From: an uncultured Eubacteriales bacterium | Lineage (GTDB): Bacteria > Bacillota > Clostridia > Oscillospirales > CAG-382 | Direction: 5' to 3' | Assembly (NCBI GenBank): GCA_900551295.1 | Contig: URVJ01000022.1 | Coordinates: 1-38,062, forward strand | Length of the DNA stretch: 38,062 bases | In this document: positions 1-7,632 of the stretch, in pieces | Layout: every line of letters starts with the position of its first letter | Numbering within the stretch: position 1 is the first letter of the stretch | Translations under genes and position numbers: made by a program | Notes under the pieces: generated by a model | Told to the model about the DNA's origin: nothing | Database searches by the model: none | What the model saw: the letters and a program-made list of their open reading frames with translations, nothing else

Positions 1-36
1 TTGAGCAAAAGTCCGCGTGGGATTGATGTGGTATCT

Positions 37-180
37 TTAACTTTGGGAAACTCCCGACTCCCATTTGCTTACGGCTTTTCCCGTGTATGAGATCTTTTCC
101 GCGAGTTTTACCTGGCTCATGTGAAGTTCCGTTCTTCTGCGCCTTAAATTCTGTGCAAAAAGCTGTCTCTGATTCTGCAT
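37..180 (-). pseudogene. XRE-family HTH regulator, N-terminal fragment with broken frame
   Basis: Reading leftward from the ATG at 180, 47 codons encode a Cro/C1-type helix-turn-helix start. Residues 5-45 contain the typical pattern LAEKIS..GKAVSKWESG, where the recognition helix ends in the KWESG motif. A GGGG-containing ribosome site lies about 9 bases upstream. The frame meets TAA at 37-39 just after KWESG, far short of a normal regulator of 100 or more residues. Neighbouring frames stay open to the window edge, so a single indel near 45-50 could have broken the gene. Only the DNA-binding half is visible here. It could also be a genuinely truncated protein or a sequencing error. Confidence 0.5.
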
Positions 181-384
181 TGCAAGATCCCCTTTCATAT
201 CAATTATATCACCGCATAATCCGCGTGTAAAGCCATGATTTGTGTACTTATAACGAAAATATCTCTGATTTTGCGATAATTAGACGGCGAAAATGCGGTT
301 TGTTTACAAAATCATGTAGAAATAGGCCTGCTGTATATGGTAAAATCTTCCCATAATAAAGGCGTTGATCGGAAACAAGTAAAA

Positions 385-672
385 ACGAATGGTACGTGCA
401 AAGAGAAACGGCGTTTTGGTGAGAGCCGCGGACGTGCTGCGTTTTGAATACATTTCGGGAGCTGCCGTTTGAAAGACGGGCAGGGCGTTTGAGGTGCTTT
501 GTCTGCCGAGTAGAGCAGGACGTGTTCGCACGTTACAGCGATAGAGTATATGCCGCGGAGAATGAATGTAAGCGGAGCGTACTTGACGAGGCTTTTGACC
601 GTGAGGCAAAGGCAAATTGAGGTGGTACAGCGTTATACACGCCCTCTGTTTAAATACGGAGGGTGTTTTTTT
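385..672 (+). promoter_or_regulatory. T-box riboswitch, tyrosine (UAC) specifier
   Basis: The leader carries the T-box landmarks: an AGAGA element (402-406), an apical GGTGAGAG segment (418-425), a specifier loop reading GAA-TAC with TAC at 449-451, the downstream GGGAGC, and the T-box sequence GAGGTGGTACAGCG (619-632). In the antiterminator GAGG/GCG would pair with the CGC/CCTC that follows, leaving TGGT in the bulge. TGGT matches an ACCA tRNA 3' end, as in tRNA-Tyr with discriminator A. A competing terminator follows at once. In known T-boxes uncharged tRNA stabilises the antiterminator and lets transcription continue. The predicted ligand is uncharged tRNA-Tyr; the controlled gene is the symporter downstream. 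Confidence 0.88.
639..672 (+). terminator. Intrinsic terminator of the T-box leader
   Basis: An 11-bp stem (639-649 with 656-666, two G-U pairs) is followed by seven Ts. Its left arm overlaps the CGC/CCTC needed by the antiterminator, so the two structures exclude each other. Confidence 0.88.
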
Positions 673-719
673 ATACCTTTTAGCTCTCCGTCAGTCATAA
701 AATGAAAGGAGTTTTGAAA

Positions 720-2234
720 ATGGTATTGAAAATTGTTATGCTTGCGGTATTTTTCGCAGTAATGGCAGGTATCGGACTTTACTGCCGCAGACACGCGGCG
801 GACGTTACGGGCTTTGTGCTCGGCGGAAGAAACGTAGGTCCATGGCTTACGGCTTTTGCTTACGGAACGTCGTATTTCTCGGCGGTTATATTTATAGGCT
901 ATGCGGGACAGTTCGGTTGGAAGTTCGGCGTCGCGTCTACCTGGATAGGCATAGGAAACGCTATTCTCGGCTCGCTGCTTGCGTGGGTCGTGCTGGGCAA
1001 GAGGACAAGAATAATGTCGCATACGCTTGAAAGCGCGACAATGCCCGAATTTTTCGGCAAAAGATATGACAGCAACGCTCTCAAGATCGGCGCGTCGGTG
1101 ATTGTATTTATCTTTCTTATCCCGTATACGGCGTCCCTCTATAACGGACTTTCAAGACTTTTCGGCATGGCGTTCAGCATTGACTATACATGGTGCGTTG
1201 TCGGAATGGCGGTGCTTACGGGTGTGTACGTAATTGCCGGAGGATATATGGCGACAGCGATAAACGACTTTATTCAGGGACTTATCATGCTTGTCGGAAT
1301 TTGTGCCGTTATATGGGCGGTGCTTTCCGGACACGGCGGATTTATGGCGTCGCTTAAAGAGCTTGCCGAGGTAAAGGACGCGTCGGTTACGGACATGCCG
1401 GGTGCGTTTGCGTCATTCTTCGGACCTGATCCGTTCGGACTGTTGTGCGTTGTGATACTTACGTCTCTCGGCACATGGGGACTGCCGCAGATGGTGCAGA
1501 AATTCTATGCCATAAAGGACGCGCGTTCGATAAAGCAGGGAACCGTAATATCCACGGTATTTGCGCTTGTGGTTGCCGGCGGCTGTTATTTTCTCGGCGG
1601 ATTCGGAAGAATTTCGGGCATTGCGGTAGATCCCGCGTCGGGTATACCTGTCGGAGGATATGACGCCGTTGTTCCGGAAATGTTAGGCTCGCTTAACGAC
1701 GTGCTTATGGGAATTGTAATAATACTCGTACTTTCGGCGTCCATGTCAACGCTCTCATCTCTTGTTCTTGCATCAAGCTCGACTTTAACGCTTGATTTTA
1801 TCGACGGCGCCGTCGTGAAGAAGATGTCCGACAAGGCAAAGGTGCTTTGCATGAGAGTTCTTATCGTCGTATTTATCGCGGTAAGCGCGGCTATTGCAAT
1901 AGTGCAGTACAAATCCGGAGTTACGTTTATCGCACAGCTCATGGGTATTTCATGGGGCGCTCTTGCGGGAGCATTTCTTGCGCCGTTCCTTTACGGCCTG
2001 TACTCAAAACGCGTATCAAAAGCTGCGGTATGGGTGTGCTTTGTATTCGGAGCAGGAATTATGGTTCTCAATATGCTTTTCCGTTCTCATTTCCCGTCGG
2101 TTTTGCAGTCTCCGATCAACTGCGGAGCCTTTGCAATGATTTCGGGACTTGTAATAATGCCGGTCGTCAGCCTGTTTACAAAAAAGCCCGACAAACAGCT
2201 CTTGGATACCGCGTTTATATCACTTTCCGAATAA
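720..2234 (+). CDS. Sodium:solute symporter (SSS family), probable tyrosine/aromatic amino acid uptake
   Basis: This 504-residue protein has about 13 hydrophobic segments and an SSS-family start: a first membrane helix, then a GFVLGGRNVGPWLTAFAYG segment. Such carriers import a small solute with Na+ across the cytoplasmic membrane. The ATG at 720 is chosen because AAAGGAG (705-711) lies 8 bases upstream. An in-frame ATG at 702 would place the ribosome site inside the gene. The sequence alone does not fix the substrate, but the gene is alone behind a T-box with a Tyr specifier, so tyrosine or a related aromatic amino acid is the best inference. No terminator is evident right after the stop. 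Confidence 0.85.
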   Translation: MVLKIVMLAVFFAVMAGIGLYCRRHAADVTGFVLGGRNVGPWLTAFAYGTSYFSAVIFIGYAGQFGWKFGVASTWIGIGNAILGSLLAWVVLGKRTRIMSHTLESATMPEFFGKRYDSNALKIGASVIVFIFLIPYTASLYNGLSRLFGMAFSIDYTWCVVGMAVLTGVYVIAGGYMATAINDFIQGLIMLVGICAVIWAVLSGHGGFMASLKELAEVKDASVTDMPGAFASFFGPDPFGLLCVVILTSLGTWGLPQMVQKFYAIKDARSIKQGTVISTVFALVVAGGCYFLGGFGRISGIAVDPASGIPVGGYDAVVPEMLGSLNDVLMGIVIILVLSASMSTLSSLVLASSSTLTLDFIDGAVVKKMSDKAKVLCMRVLIVVFIAVSAAIAIVQYKSGVTFIAQLMGISWGALAGAFLAPFLYGLYSKRVSKAAVWVCFVFGAGIMVLNMLFRSHFPSVLQSPINCGAFAMISGLVIMPVVSLFTKKPDKQLLDTAFISLSE

Positions 2235-2418
2235 AATTGTGCGTTTTGTATCCGTAATTTGTACAATTCTATTAATTTGACGAATTTGATACAAAATTGC
2301 CGTTTCGTATTGTAGAAAAAGGCGAAAAGTAACAGTTTGGAAACAAAGTATACGCTATATAGACATATATTAATGTTACCATTTCTTTGTAAACAAATCA
2401 GTATCTGGAGGAGCTATT

Positions 2419-2523
2419 ATGAAAAAGTACGAGACACCGGAAATAAGCATTTTGGCAGCAGAAGACATAATTTGTGCGTCTACCGAAACTGACGTTATAA
2501 TAGAAGTAGATACACTGTTCTGA
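2419..2523 (+). CDS. Small acidic peptide, 34 residues, unknown function
   Basis: This is a short frame with a very strong ribosome site (GGAGGAG at 2407-2413) and its own intrinsic terminator, which argues for real translation. The peptide starts MKKYETPEISILAAEDII and continues with a polar Thr/Glu/Asp stretch to LF at the end. It is acidic after residue 5 and has one Cys (residue 19). The pattern of an N-terminal MKKYE.PE, a short hydrophobic stretch and an acidic tail resembles small peptides I recall from Clostridia, but I cannot assign a family. No maturation enzyme lies next to it; the convergent ABC exporter is the closest candidate partner, on the other strand. It could be a secreted or modified peptide precursor, or a regulatory micro-ORF. 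Confidence 0.6.
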   Translation: MKKYETPEISILAAEDIICASTETDVIIEVDTLF

Positions 2524-2554
2524 TTAACGTCGGGAATTAATTTGTGTCTGTTTG

Positions 2555-2582
2555 AGAGGACTGAGAGTATCGGTCCTCTTTT
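2555..2582 (+). terminator. Intrinsic terminator after the 34-codon ORF
   Basis: AGAGGAC (2555-2561) pairs with GTCCTCT (2573-2579) around an 11-base loop, followed by a short T tract. Confidence 0.8.
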
Positions 2583-2631
2583 GCTGAATGTGCGCATTTG
2601 CGTGCACGGTTGAAATATATCGGAAAATAAG

Positions 2632-2689
2632 GAAAAAATTACAGCTTAGTGCGAAAGTCATACAGGCAATCGTACCAAGCTGTTTTTTT
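2632..2689. terminator. Bidirectional terminator
   Basis: ACAGCTT (2641-2647) pairs with AAGCTGT (2677-2683), extended inward by GTGCGA/TCGTAC. Ts follow on the + strand (2683-2689), and As precede at 2632-2638, giving a T tract on the - strand. It would end the leftward ABC exporter transcript and back up the small-ORF terminator. Confidence 0.75.
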
Positions 2690-2719
2690 ATGCTTTTTTG
2701 TAACAAACGTAATGTTGCG

Positions 2720-4585
2720 TCAGACGGTCTGCGGCTGCTGCATTTCGTAAAACACGCCTTTCTTTGCGACAAGCTCGTCGTATGTGCCTATCTCGCAGCA
2801 CACGCCTTCTTTTATGACGGCTATTCTGTCGGCGTTGCGGATCGTGGAGAGGCGGTGAGCGACGATAAAGGTGGTCTTGTTTCTCGAAAGATTGTTAATA
2901 GCCTCCTGTATTTCCTTTTCGGAAATTGTGTCGAGTGCGCTTGTAGCCTCGTCGAATATGATTACGTCAGGGTTGCGTATGAGCGCACGCGCTATGGACA
3001 GTCTCTGACGCTGACCTCCGGAAAGGTTTGCGCCGTGTTCTTCAAGGGGAGTATCGACGCCGAGAGGAAGTCTGCTTATAAAATCCGAGAGCAGAGCCGC
3101 GTCAAGAACGTCCTTTAACTGCTTATCGGTAACGGTGTCGAGTCCGTAGGTTATGTTTTCCCTTATAGTGCCTGTAAACAGCACGCTGTTCTGCGGAACT
3201 ACCGCAAGGTGCTTCCTGTATGAGTGGAGATTTATCTTTGTTATATCGTGTCCGTCAACGGTCACTGTTCCGGAATTGGGGAAGATAAATCCGAGGACGA
3301 GATTCATGAGCGTTGATTTGCCCGAACCAGATTCGCCGACTATCGCTATTGTTTCGCCGGCTTTTACGTGAAGATCCAGACCTCTGAGAAGCGGCTGATC
3401 CGGCTGATATGCGAAATGTATGTCTTTGAAATCGTATTCTCCGCGCAGCGTTGTAAGCACGGTCTTTCCGCGGTTGTCCTCAATGTCGTTTGCGCCGAGT
3501 ATTTCGCCTATCGAAGATATTGATTCAAAGCCTTTTGTGATTATCGGCATAAGTCCGATTATTGTGGAAACCTGTGCGGTAAGCGTTGAAAAATACGATT
3601 GATACAGCGATATGTCGCCTATCTGAATTTTGCCGTTCAGAGCCATGAAAGACGAGAAAACAAGGCACAGGAGCTGGAAAAGCTGGAATACTACCCATGA
3701 GCACGCACCGAACATTGCCTGTATCATGTCGAGCTTGAATCCGGTGTTTGCAACCTGGTTGAGAAGCGTTGTCATCTTGTGCGTTTCGCGGTTTTCAAGC
3801 GCGTGTGCGCGTGTTATCTCGGTCATTTCAACCATGTCCATGAGGTTTGCGCTGGTCTGTTCCATATCGCGCCTGAACTGGCTGTTGTTCTTGCGTATCG
3901 GCGTTCTGAACGCGCGTACAAGAAGTACGGAGGACGGAATACACAATACAAAGAACATAAATATCGTAAGGTTTCGCGTAAGCACAACGACAAGCGCCGT
4001 TATCATGTTTATCGCAACCTGCGGAATTGTCGCAAAGAGCTGTTGGGAAAGCGACTGCACTGTTTCAACGTCGCGCATGAGCTTTGACTGTATTCGTCCG
4101 GACTGCATTTCTTTATGGAACGAAATGGAGAGCTGCTGCAGCTTTCTTACGAGCGCGCCGCGAAGTCCGACTTCGACTTTTCTCATAACGCGGCTCTGAT
4201 ACTTTGTACGCAACATATTCGTCGGAATGTTGAGTAACAGCAAAGCAGTGATAAGTCCGAGATTCAATGTAAGGTCGCGGTACAGATTTTCGTTCGGGTA
4301 CGCGACAAGGTTTATAATGTTCGCGGTTACTATCGGCAGCGTTATGTGAGGGAGTGTTGCTATAATATAGTAGAAAATAGAAATTGCAAGCTGCAGCGGA
4401 TACCTCTTATACATTATAAGAAGAATTTTAAGCGTGCTTTTTTTGTCGCCGGAATATGCTTCTATAAAGTCGTTTTCGAGAACTTTTGCTTCCTCGTCCG
4501 TAAACGTCTGCTTGTGCGACGCGGGAGCTATTTTGTGAAGCGTAAAGGGATTGCCGCGTGAGTTGCTCTGATGTTTCTTTCTCAT
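2720..4585 (-). CDS. ABC exporter, fused permease-ATPase half-transporter
   Basis: This 621-residue protein has an ABCB/MsbA-like layout: a soluble N-terminus of about 45 residues, six membrane segments over roughly residues 55-330, then a nucleotide-binding domain. The domain shows a Walker A (GESGSGKST), a Q-loop (VVPQNSVLF), the signature LSGGQRQRLSIARAL, a Walker B (VIIFDEATSALD) and the switch His (VAHRLST). The protein likely acts as a homodimer, because no second half-transporter is nearby. The ATG at 4585 is chosen because GGAGGT lies 7 bases upstream; an upstream in-frame ATG at 4630 lacks this. The transcript has a consensus promoter and a short leader hairpin (4602-4621). Substrate unknown (drug, lipid or peptide); the convergent 34-codon peptide is a speculative cargo. 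Confidence 0.93.
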   Translation of the reverse strand: MRKKHQSNSRGNPFTLHKIAPASHKQTFTDEEAKVLENDFIEAYSGDKKSTLKILLIMYKRYPLQLAISIFYYIIATLPHITLPIVTANIINLVAYPNENLYRDLTLNLGLITALLLLNIPTNMLRTKYQSRVMRKVEVGLRGALVRKLQQLSISFHKEMQSGRIQSKLMRDVETVQSLSQQLFATIPQVAINMITALVVVLTRNLTIFMFFVLCIPSSVLLVRAFRTPIRKNNSQFRRDMEQTSANLMDMVEMTEITRAHALENRETHKMTTLLNQVANTGFKLDMIQAMFGACSWVVFQLFQLLCLVFSSFMALNGKIQIGDISLYQSYFSTLTAQVSTIIGLMPIITKGFESISSIGEILGANDIEDNRGKTVLTTLRGEYDFKDIHFAYQPDQPLLRGLDLHVKAGETIAIVGESGSGKSTLMNLVLGFIFPNSGTVTVDGHDITKINLHSYRKHLAVVPQNSVLFTGTIRENITYGLDTVTDKQLKDVLDAALLSDFISRLPLGVDTPLEEHGANLSGGQRQRLSIARALIRNPDVIIFDEATSALDTISEKEIQEAINNLSRNKTTFIVAHRLSTIRNADRIAVIKEGVCCEIGTYDELVAKKGVFYEMQQPQTV

Positions 4586-4628
4586 TGCAATTACCTCCGT
4601 GAGGCAGTCTTTTTCCTGCCTTATGCTC

Positions 4629-4656
4629 ATTATACAGATATACGTACCAATGTCAA
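4629..4656 (-). promoter_or_regulatory. Sigma-A-type promoter of the ABC exporter
   Basis: On the - strand TTGACA (4651-4656) and TATAAT (4629-4634) are both perfect consensus with a 16-base spacer. The promoter sits 44 bases upstream of the chosen start. Confidence 0.9.
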
Positions 4657-4659
4657 TAG

Positions 4660-4990
4660 ACTTGCGGCAATTAATGGATTTTCGGAACTTGTTACAAAGA
4701 TTTATGCGCGATATGTATTAAAATCATATTCAAAATCTACAATTATTTAAGAAAATCCGAGTATCCGCGAAGTTTGCCGAGAAATACGGAGGTAAACGTA
4801 TGCCGCACATCGGTTTTGCGGGTTGACATTTTCGGGCATAAGCATGAAAAAAGCGTCGTGTACACGGCTGACTTGACGCCGTTTTGCGTGCGGTCGGCAC
4901 GTTTTTGAATATTGCCGCCGCGTTTTGTGCAAACTGACGCACGCAAATGCAATATTACCGCTGTCAAAAAATGAATTTTGTGCAAAATGC
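4660..4990. other. Intergenic region without a convincing gene
   Basis: The region holds a weak hairpin followed by five Ts (CGTGC 4887-4891, GCACG 4897-4901). It also has a strong ribosome site (CGGAGG, 4785-4790) in front of a 7-codon ORF (4800-4826, MPHIGFAG with stop). The frame upstream of that ATG is open back to about 4720 and reads protein-like (KFAEKYGGKRMPHIG), so it may be the remnant of an older gene. Nothing here is certain. Confidence 0.3.
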
Positions 4991-4993
4991 CAC

Positions 4994-5022
4994 TTGTAAA
5001 TTCATAATAATTATTGTATAAT
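4994..5022 (+). promoter_or_regulatory. Promoter of the liv operon
   Basis: TTGTAA (4994-4999), a 17-base spacer and TATAAT (5017-5022). Transcription would start near 5029, leaving a leader of about 87 bases. Confidence 0.8.
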
Positions 5023-5038
5023 ATCACACGAACAAAGT

Positions 5039-5078
5039 GGTTCACAGCAAAATAACAGTGTTGTGAGCCTTTTTGTTT
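5039..5078 (+). terminator. Leader terminator/attenuator before livJ
   Basis: GGTTCACA (5039-5046) pairs with TGTGAGCC (5062-5069, one G-U), followed by TTTTTGTTT. It lies wholly between the promoter and the binding-protein start, so the transcript must pass it. This suggests transcription attenuation of the importer by an unknown factor. Confidence 0.65.
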
Positions 5079-5115
5079 AATTAATCTATTTTTCAAGAAA
5101 AAGGGGAAAGAGTTT

Positions 5116-6369
5116 ATGAAAAAGCTACTTACGGTACTTCTTTCTGCAGCGCTTGTTCTTACAATGTTCGCTTCCTGCTCTAAGAAGGATGGCAATGAAA
5201 ACGGCAACGATAACAACAAAAATGCTTCCGAGACCGATCTCGTTATCGGCGGTATAGGTCCGCTCACCGGAGACTATGCAAACTACGGTAACTCCGTTAA
5301 GAACGGCGCTACTCTCGCAGCAAAGGAGATCAACGAGGCTGGCGGCGTAAACGGCTACACATTCGTTGTAAACTTCCAGGACTCTCAGGGCGATCCCGAC
5401 TCTGCGGTTTCCGCATACGGTAAGCTCATGGACAGCGGAATGAAGGTTTCTCTCGGCGGAGTTCTTTCCGGAGAAACCACATCTGTCGTAGCGGCAGCAA
5501 AGGACGACGGAATTCTCGTTCTCACTCCTTCGGGTTCCGCAAAGGCAGCCATTGAAGGCAGCGACACAGCATTCAGAGTATGCTTCAGCGACCCGTCGCA
5601 GGGTACCGCGTCCGCAAAGTACATCAATGATAACAATCTTCCTAAGGACGTTGCTGTATTCTATGCAAGCGACGTTGATTACAGCAAGGGTCTTTACGAC
5701 ACCTTCGCGGCAGAAGCAAAGGAACTCGGAATCAACATCAAGGAAGTTCAGACCTTTACCGCTGATTCCAGCACCGACTTCTCAACTCAGATCGCTGCTA
5801 TCAAAAACTCCGGCGTAAAGCTCATATTCATGCCTATATACGCCGCAGAAGCAGCAACATTCCTTACACAGGCTAAGGCTGCAAAGGCATTCTCCGACGA
5901 CACTATCTACTACGGCTGCGACGGTCTTGACGGTATACTCCAGAAGATCGACAATCCCGAAAACACCGAGAACGTCATGATGCTTACACCTTATGCGGCA
6001 GACGCTCCCGATGAAAAGACTCAGCACTTCGTAAGCACATACAAAGATGCTTACAACGCAGTTCCCGACCAGTTTGCGGCAGACGGCTACGACGCAGTAT
6101 ATGCTATCAAGGCAGCTATCGAAGAAGCAGGTCTTAAGCCCGGTGCCGAAGACGATTTCAATGCAAAGATCGTTGACGCTATGACAAAGATTACTGTTGA
6201 AGGCGTTACCGGTACAATGACATGGGGTGCCGACGGCGAAACCAACAAGGCAGCTCTTGCAATGATCATTCACGACGGTGTTGCTTCTCTCTACAATGCA
6301 GACGATGCAGAAACTCCGGAAGCAGACGGTGCAGAGGCTGAGGCTGACGCAGAAACAGCTGCTGAATAA
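5116..6369 (+). CDS. livJ: Branched-chain amino acid-type ABC transporter substrate-binding lipoprotein
   Basis: This 417-residue protein has a lipoprotein signal (basic start, hydrophobic core, lipobox ending FASC with lipidated Cys21), a short Asn/Lys-rich linker, and a type 1 periplasmic binding fold. The fold begins VIGGIGPLTGDYANYGNSVKNG, the usual start of LivJ/LivK proteins, and contains EINEAGGVNG and VVAAAKDDGILVLTPSGSA. It captures the ligand outside the membrane and delivers it to LivHM. The C-terminus is an unusual acidic Ala/Glu/Asp tail (about residues 395-417). A GGGGAAAG ribosome site precedes the ATG. It is the first gene of a five-gene importer cluster but is separated from livH by 291 structured bases. 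Leu/Ile/Val is the family expectation; other amino acids or amides cannot be excluded. Confidence 0.93.
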   Translation: MKKLLTVLLSAALVLTMFASCSKKDGNENGNDNNKNASETDLVIGGIGPLTGDYANYGNSVKNGATLAAKEINEAGGVNGYTFVVNFQDSQGDPDSAVSAYGKLMDSGMKVSLGGVLSGETTSVVAAAKDDGILVLTPSGSAKAAIEGSDTAFRVCFSDPSQGTASAKYINDNNLPKDVAVFYASDVDYSKGLYDTFAAEAKELGINIKEVQTFTADSSTDFSTQIAAIKNSGVKLIFMPIYAAEAATFLTQAKAAKAFSDDTIYYGCDGLDGILQKIDNPENTENVMMLTPYAADAPDEKTQHFVSTYKDAYNAVPDQFAADGYDAVYAIKAAIEEAGLKPGAEDDFNAKIVDAMTKITVEGVTGTMTWGADGETNKAALAMIIHDGVASLYNADDAETPEADGAEAEADAETAAE

Positions 6370-6420
6370 TTTTAAATATTTTCGGCGCGTATAAGCCGAC
6401 TTGATTTGTACTTATATTCG

Positions 6421-6496
6421 CTGCCGCCGTGCGGTTCCGAGGAGCCCTAAGTTTGCGACCTCTCTATCGTACAGCGGCGGCAAATCGCTGTTTTTG
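6421..6496 (+). promoter_or_regulatory. Structured spacer between livJ and livH with terminator/antiterminator-like hairpins
   Basis: Two helices compete here. TGCCGCCG (6422-6429) can pair with CGGCGGCA (6475-6482), enclosing a small CGAG-capped hairpin (GGTTC/GAGCC, 6433-6446). Alternatively ACAGCG (6471-6476) pairs with CGCTGT (6486-6491), followed by five Ts, an intrinsic terminator. They share 6475-6476 and the loop between, so only one can form. The result could be partial termination that keeps the binding protein more abundant than the permeases, or regulated attenuation. I do not recognise a known riboswitch class. Confidence 0.6.
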
Positions 6497-6541
6497 CCGT
6501 ATGTGTTACGGAACGTGCGGCGAAATATAATAATTCACCGG

Positions 6542-6606
6542 ATTCCGCAGAAAAATGCTCTCACGCGGTGTGAAAATGTTCATGGCGCACGCAAAAAATG
6601 CGGAAT
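6542..6606 (+). other. Long hairpin upstream of livH
   Basis: ATTCCGCA (6542-6549) is perfectly complementary to TGCGGAAT (6599-6606) and encloses a small TCACG/TGTGA hairpin. A further short hairpin (CTGTGC/GCGCAG, about 6632-6646) lies just before the livH ribosome site. They are likely mRNA-processing or stability elements of the liv transcript. Confidence 0.45.
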
Positions 6607-6660
6607 GTGGCTTAAACTTGAAATAATGCGCTGTGCAAGGCGCAGTATCGGAGGATTAAT

Positions 6661-7548
6661 ATGATCCAATTCTTACAGGCCCTCATCAGCGGTTTGAGTC
6701 TGGGCAGCATCTACGCTCTTATTGCTCTGGGCTATACTATGGTATACGGAATAGCTAAGATGCTTAACTTTGCCCACGGAGATATTATTATGATAGGCGC
6801 ATACTCCGTAATAGTGTCGCTTACAACGCTTCACCTTCCGGGAATTGCGGCGGTTGTGATAAGTATTGCAGTCTGTGCGCTTCTCGGTATAACAATCGAA
6901 TTTCTCGCGTATAAGCCGCTTCGTAAGTCGTCGCCTCTTGCGGTGCTTATAACGGCTATCGGAGTCAGCTACTTCCTTCAGAATGTCGCGCTGATTATTT
7001 TCGGCTCGACGCAGCTTCCGTTTGACAAGGACAAAAAGCTCTTTGATCTTCCGGTCGTAAAGTTCGGAAAGGTCGAGATCAACGGAATAACGCTGCTCAC
7101 TCTTATTGTTACCGCGGTTATAATGGTAGGTCTTACGCTTTTCATAAACAAGACGAAAATGGGTAAGGCAATGCGCGCGGTATCTGAGGATAAGGAAGCC
7201 GCAGAGCTTATGGGAATAAGCGTAAACAAAACTATTTCCGTAACCTTTGCGATAGGCTCTGCACTTGCGGCAGTCGCAAGTATATTCTACGGCGGAACCT
7301 ATGTCTACATAAGACCTACAACAGGTTCAATGCCGGGTATCAAAGCTTTCACGGCTGCGGTTTTCGGCGGAATAGGCTCAATTCCGGGTGCAATGCTCGG
7401 AGGCATACTCTTGGGTGTAATAGAGCAGTTTGCAAAGACGTATATATCTCCGCAGTGGTCGGACGCAATAGTGTTTGCTGTTCTCGTCGTAGTGCTTGTG
7501 GTAAAGCCCACGGGACTTCTCGGCAAGAAGGTCAGCGAAAAAGTTTAA
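6661..7548 (+). CDS. livH: Branched-chain amino acid ABC transporter permease (LivH-type)
   Basis: This 295-residue integral membrane protein has about 8 helices and the LivH hallmarks: SLGSIYALIALGYTMVYGI near residue 15, LNFAHGDIIMIGAY near 37, the cytoplasmic loop that contacts the ATPases (MRAVSEDKEAAELMGISV, about 178-195), and FGGIGSIPGAMLGG near 235. It forms the membrane channel with LivM. GGAGG lies 7 bases before the ATG. It starts a tight block livH-livM-livG-livF. Length and motif order are normal for the family. Confidence 0.95.
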   Translation: MIQFLQALISGLSLGSIYALIALGYTMVYGIAKMLNFAHGDIIMIGAYSVIVSLTTLHLPGIAAVVISIAVCALLGITIEFLAYKPLRKSSPLAVLITAIGVSYFLQNVALIIFGSTQLPFDKDKKLFDLPVVKFGKVEINGITLLTLIVTAVIMVGLTLFINKTKMGKAMRAVSEDKEAAELMGISVNKTISVTFAIGSALAAVASIFYGGTYVYIRPTTGSMPGIKAFTAAVFGGIGSIPGAMLGGILLGVIEQFAKTYISPQWSDAIVFAVLVVVLVVKPTGLLGKKVSEKV

Positions 7549-7632
7549 TGGCTTTTTTGCAAAATACTTTCGCACAAGTCCTATTACCGGGGCAAATCTT
7601 ACCGCCGCCCTTACGAAATCGAAAGGAAATGT

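Noticed and set aside
4887..4906. Short hairpin plus T5 as a terminator upstream of livJ
   Set aside because: Only five base pairs and no gene to terminate. It is left as a weak observation in the intergenic description.
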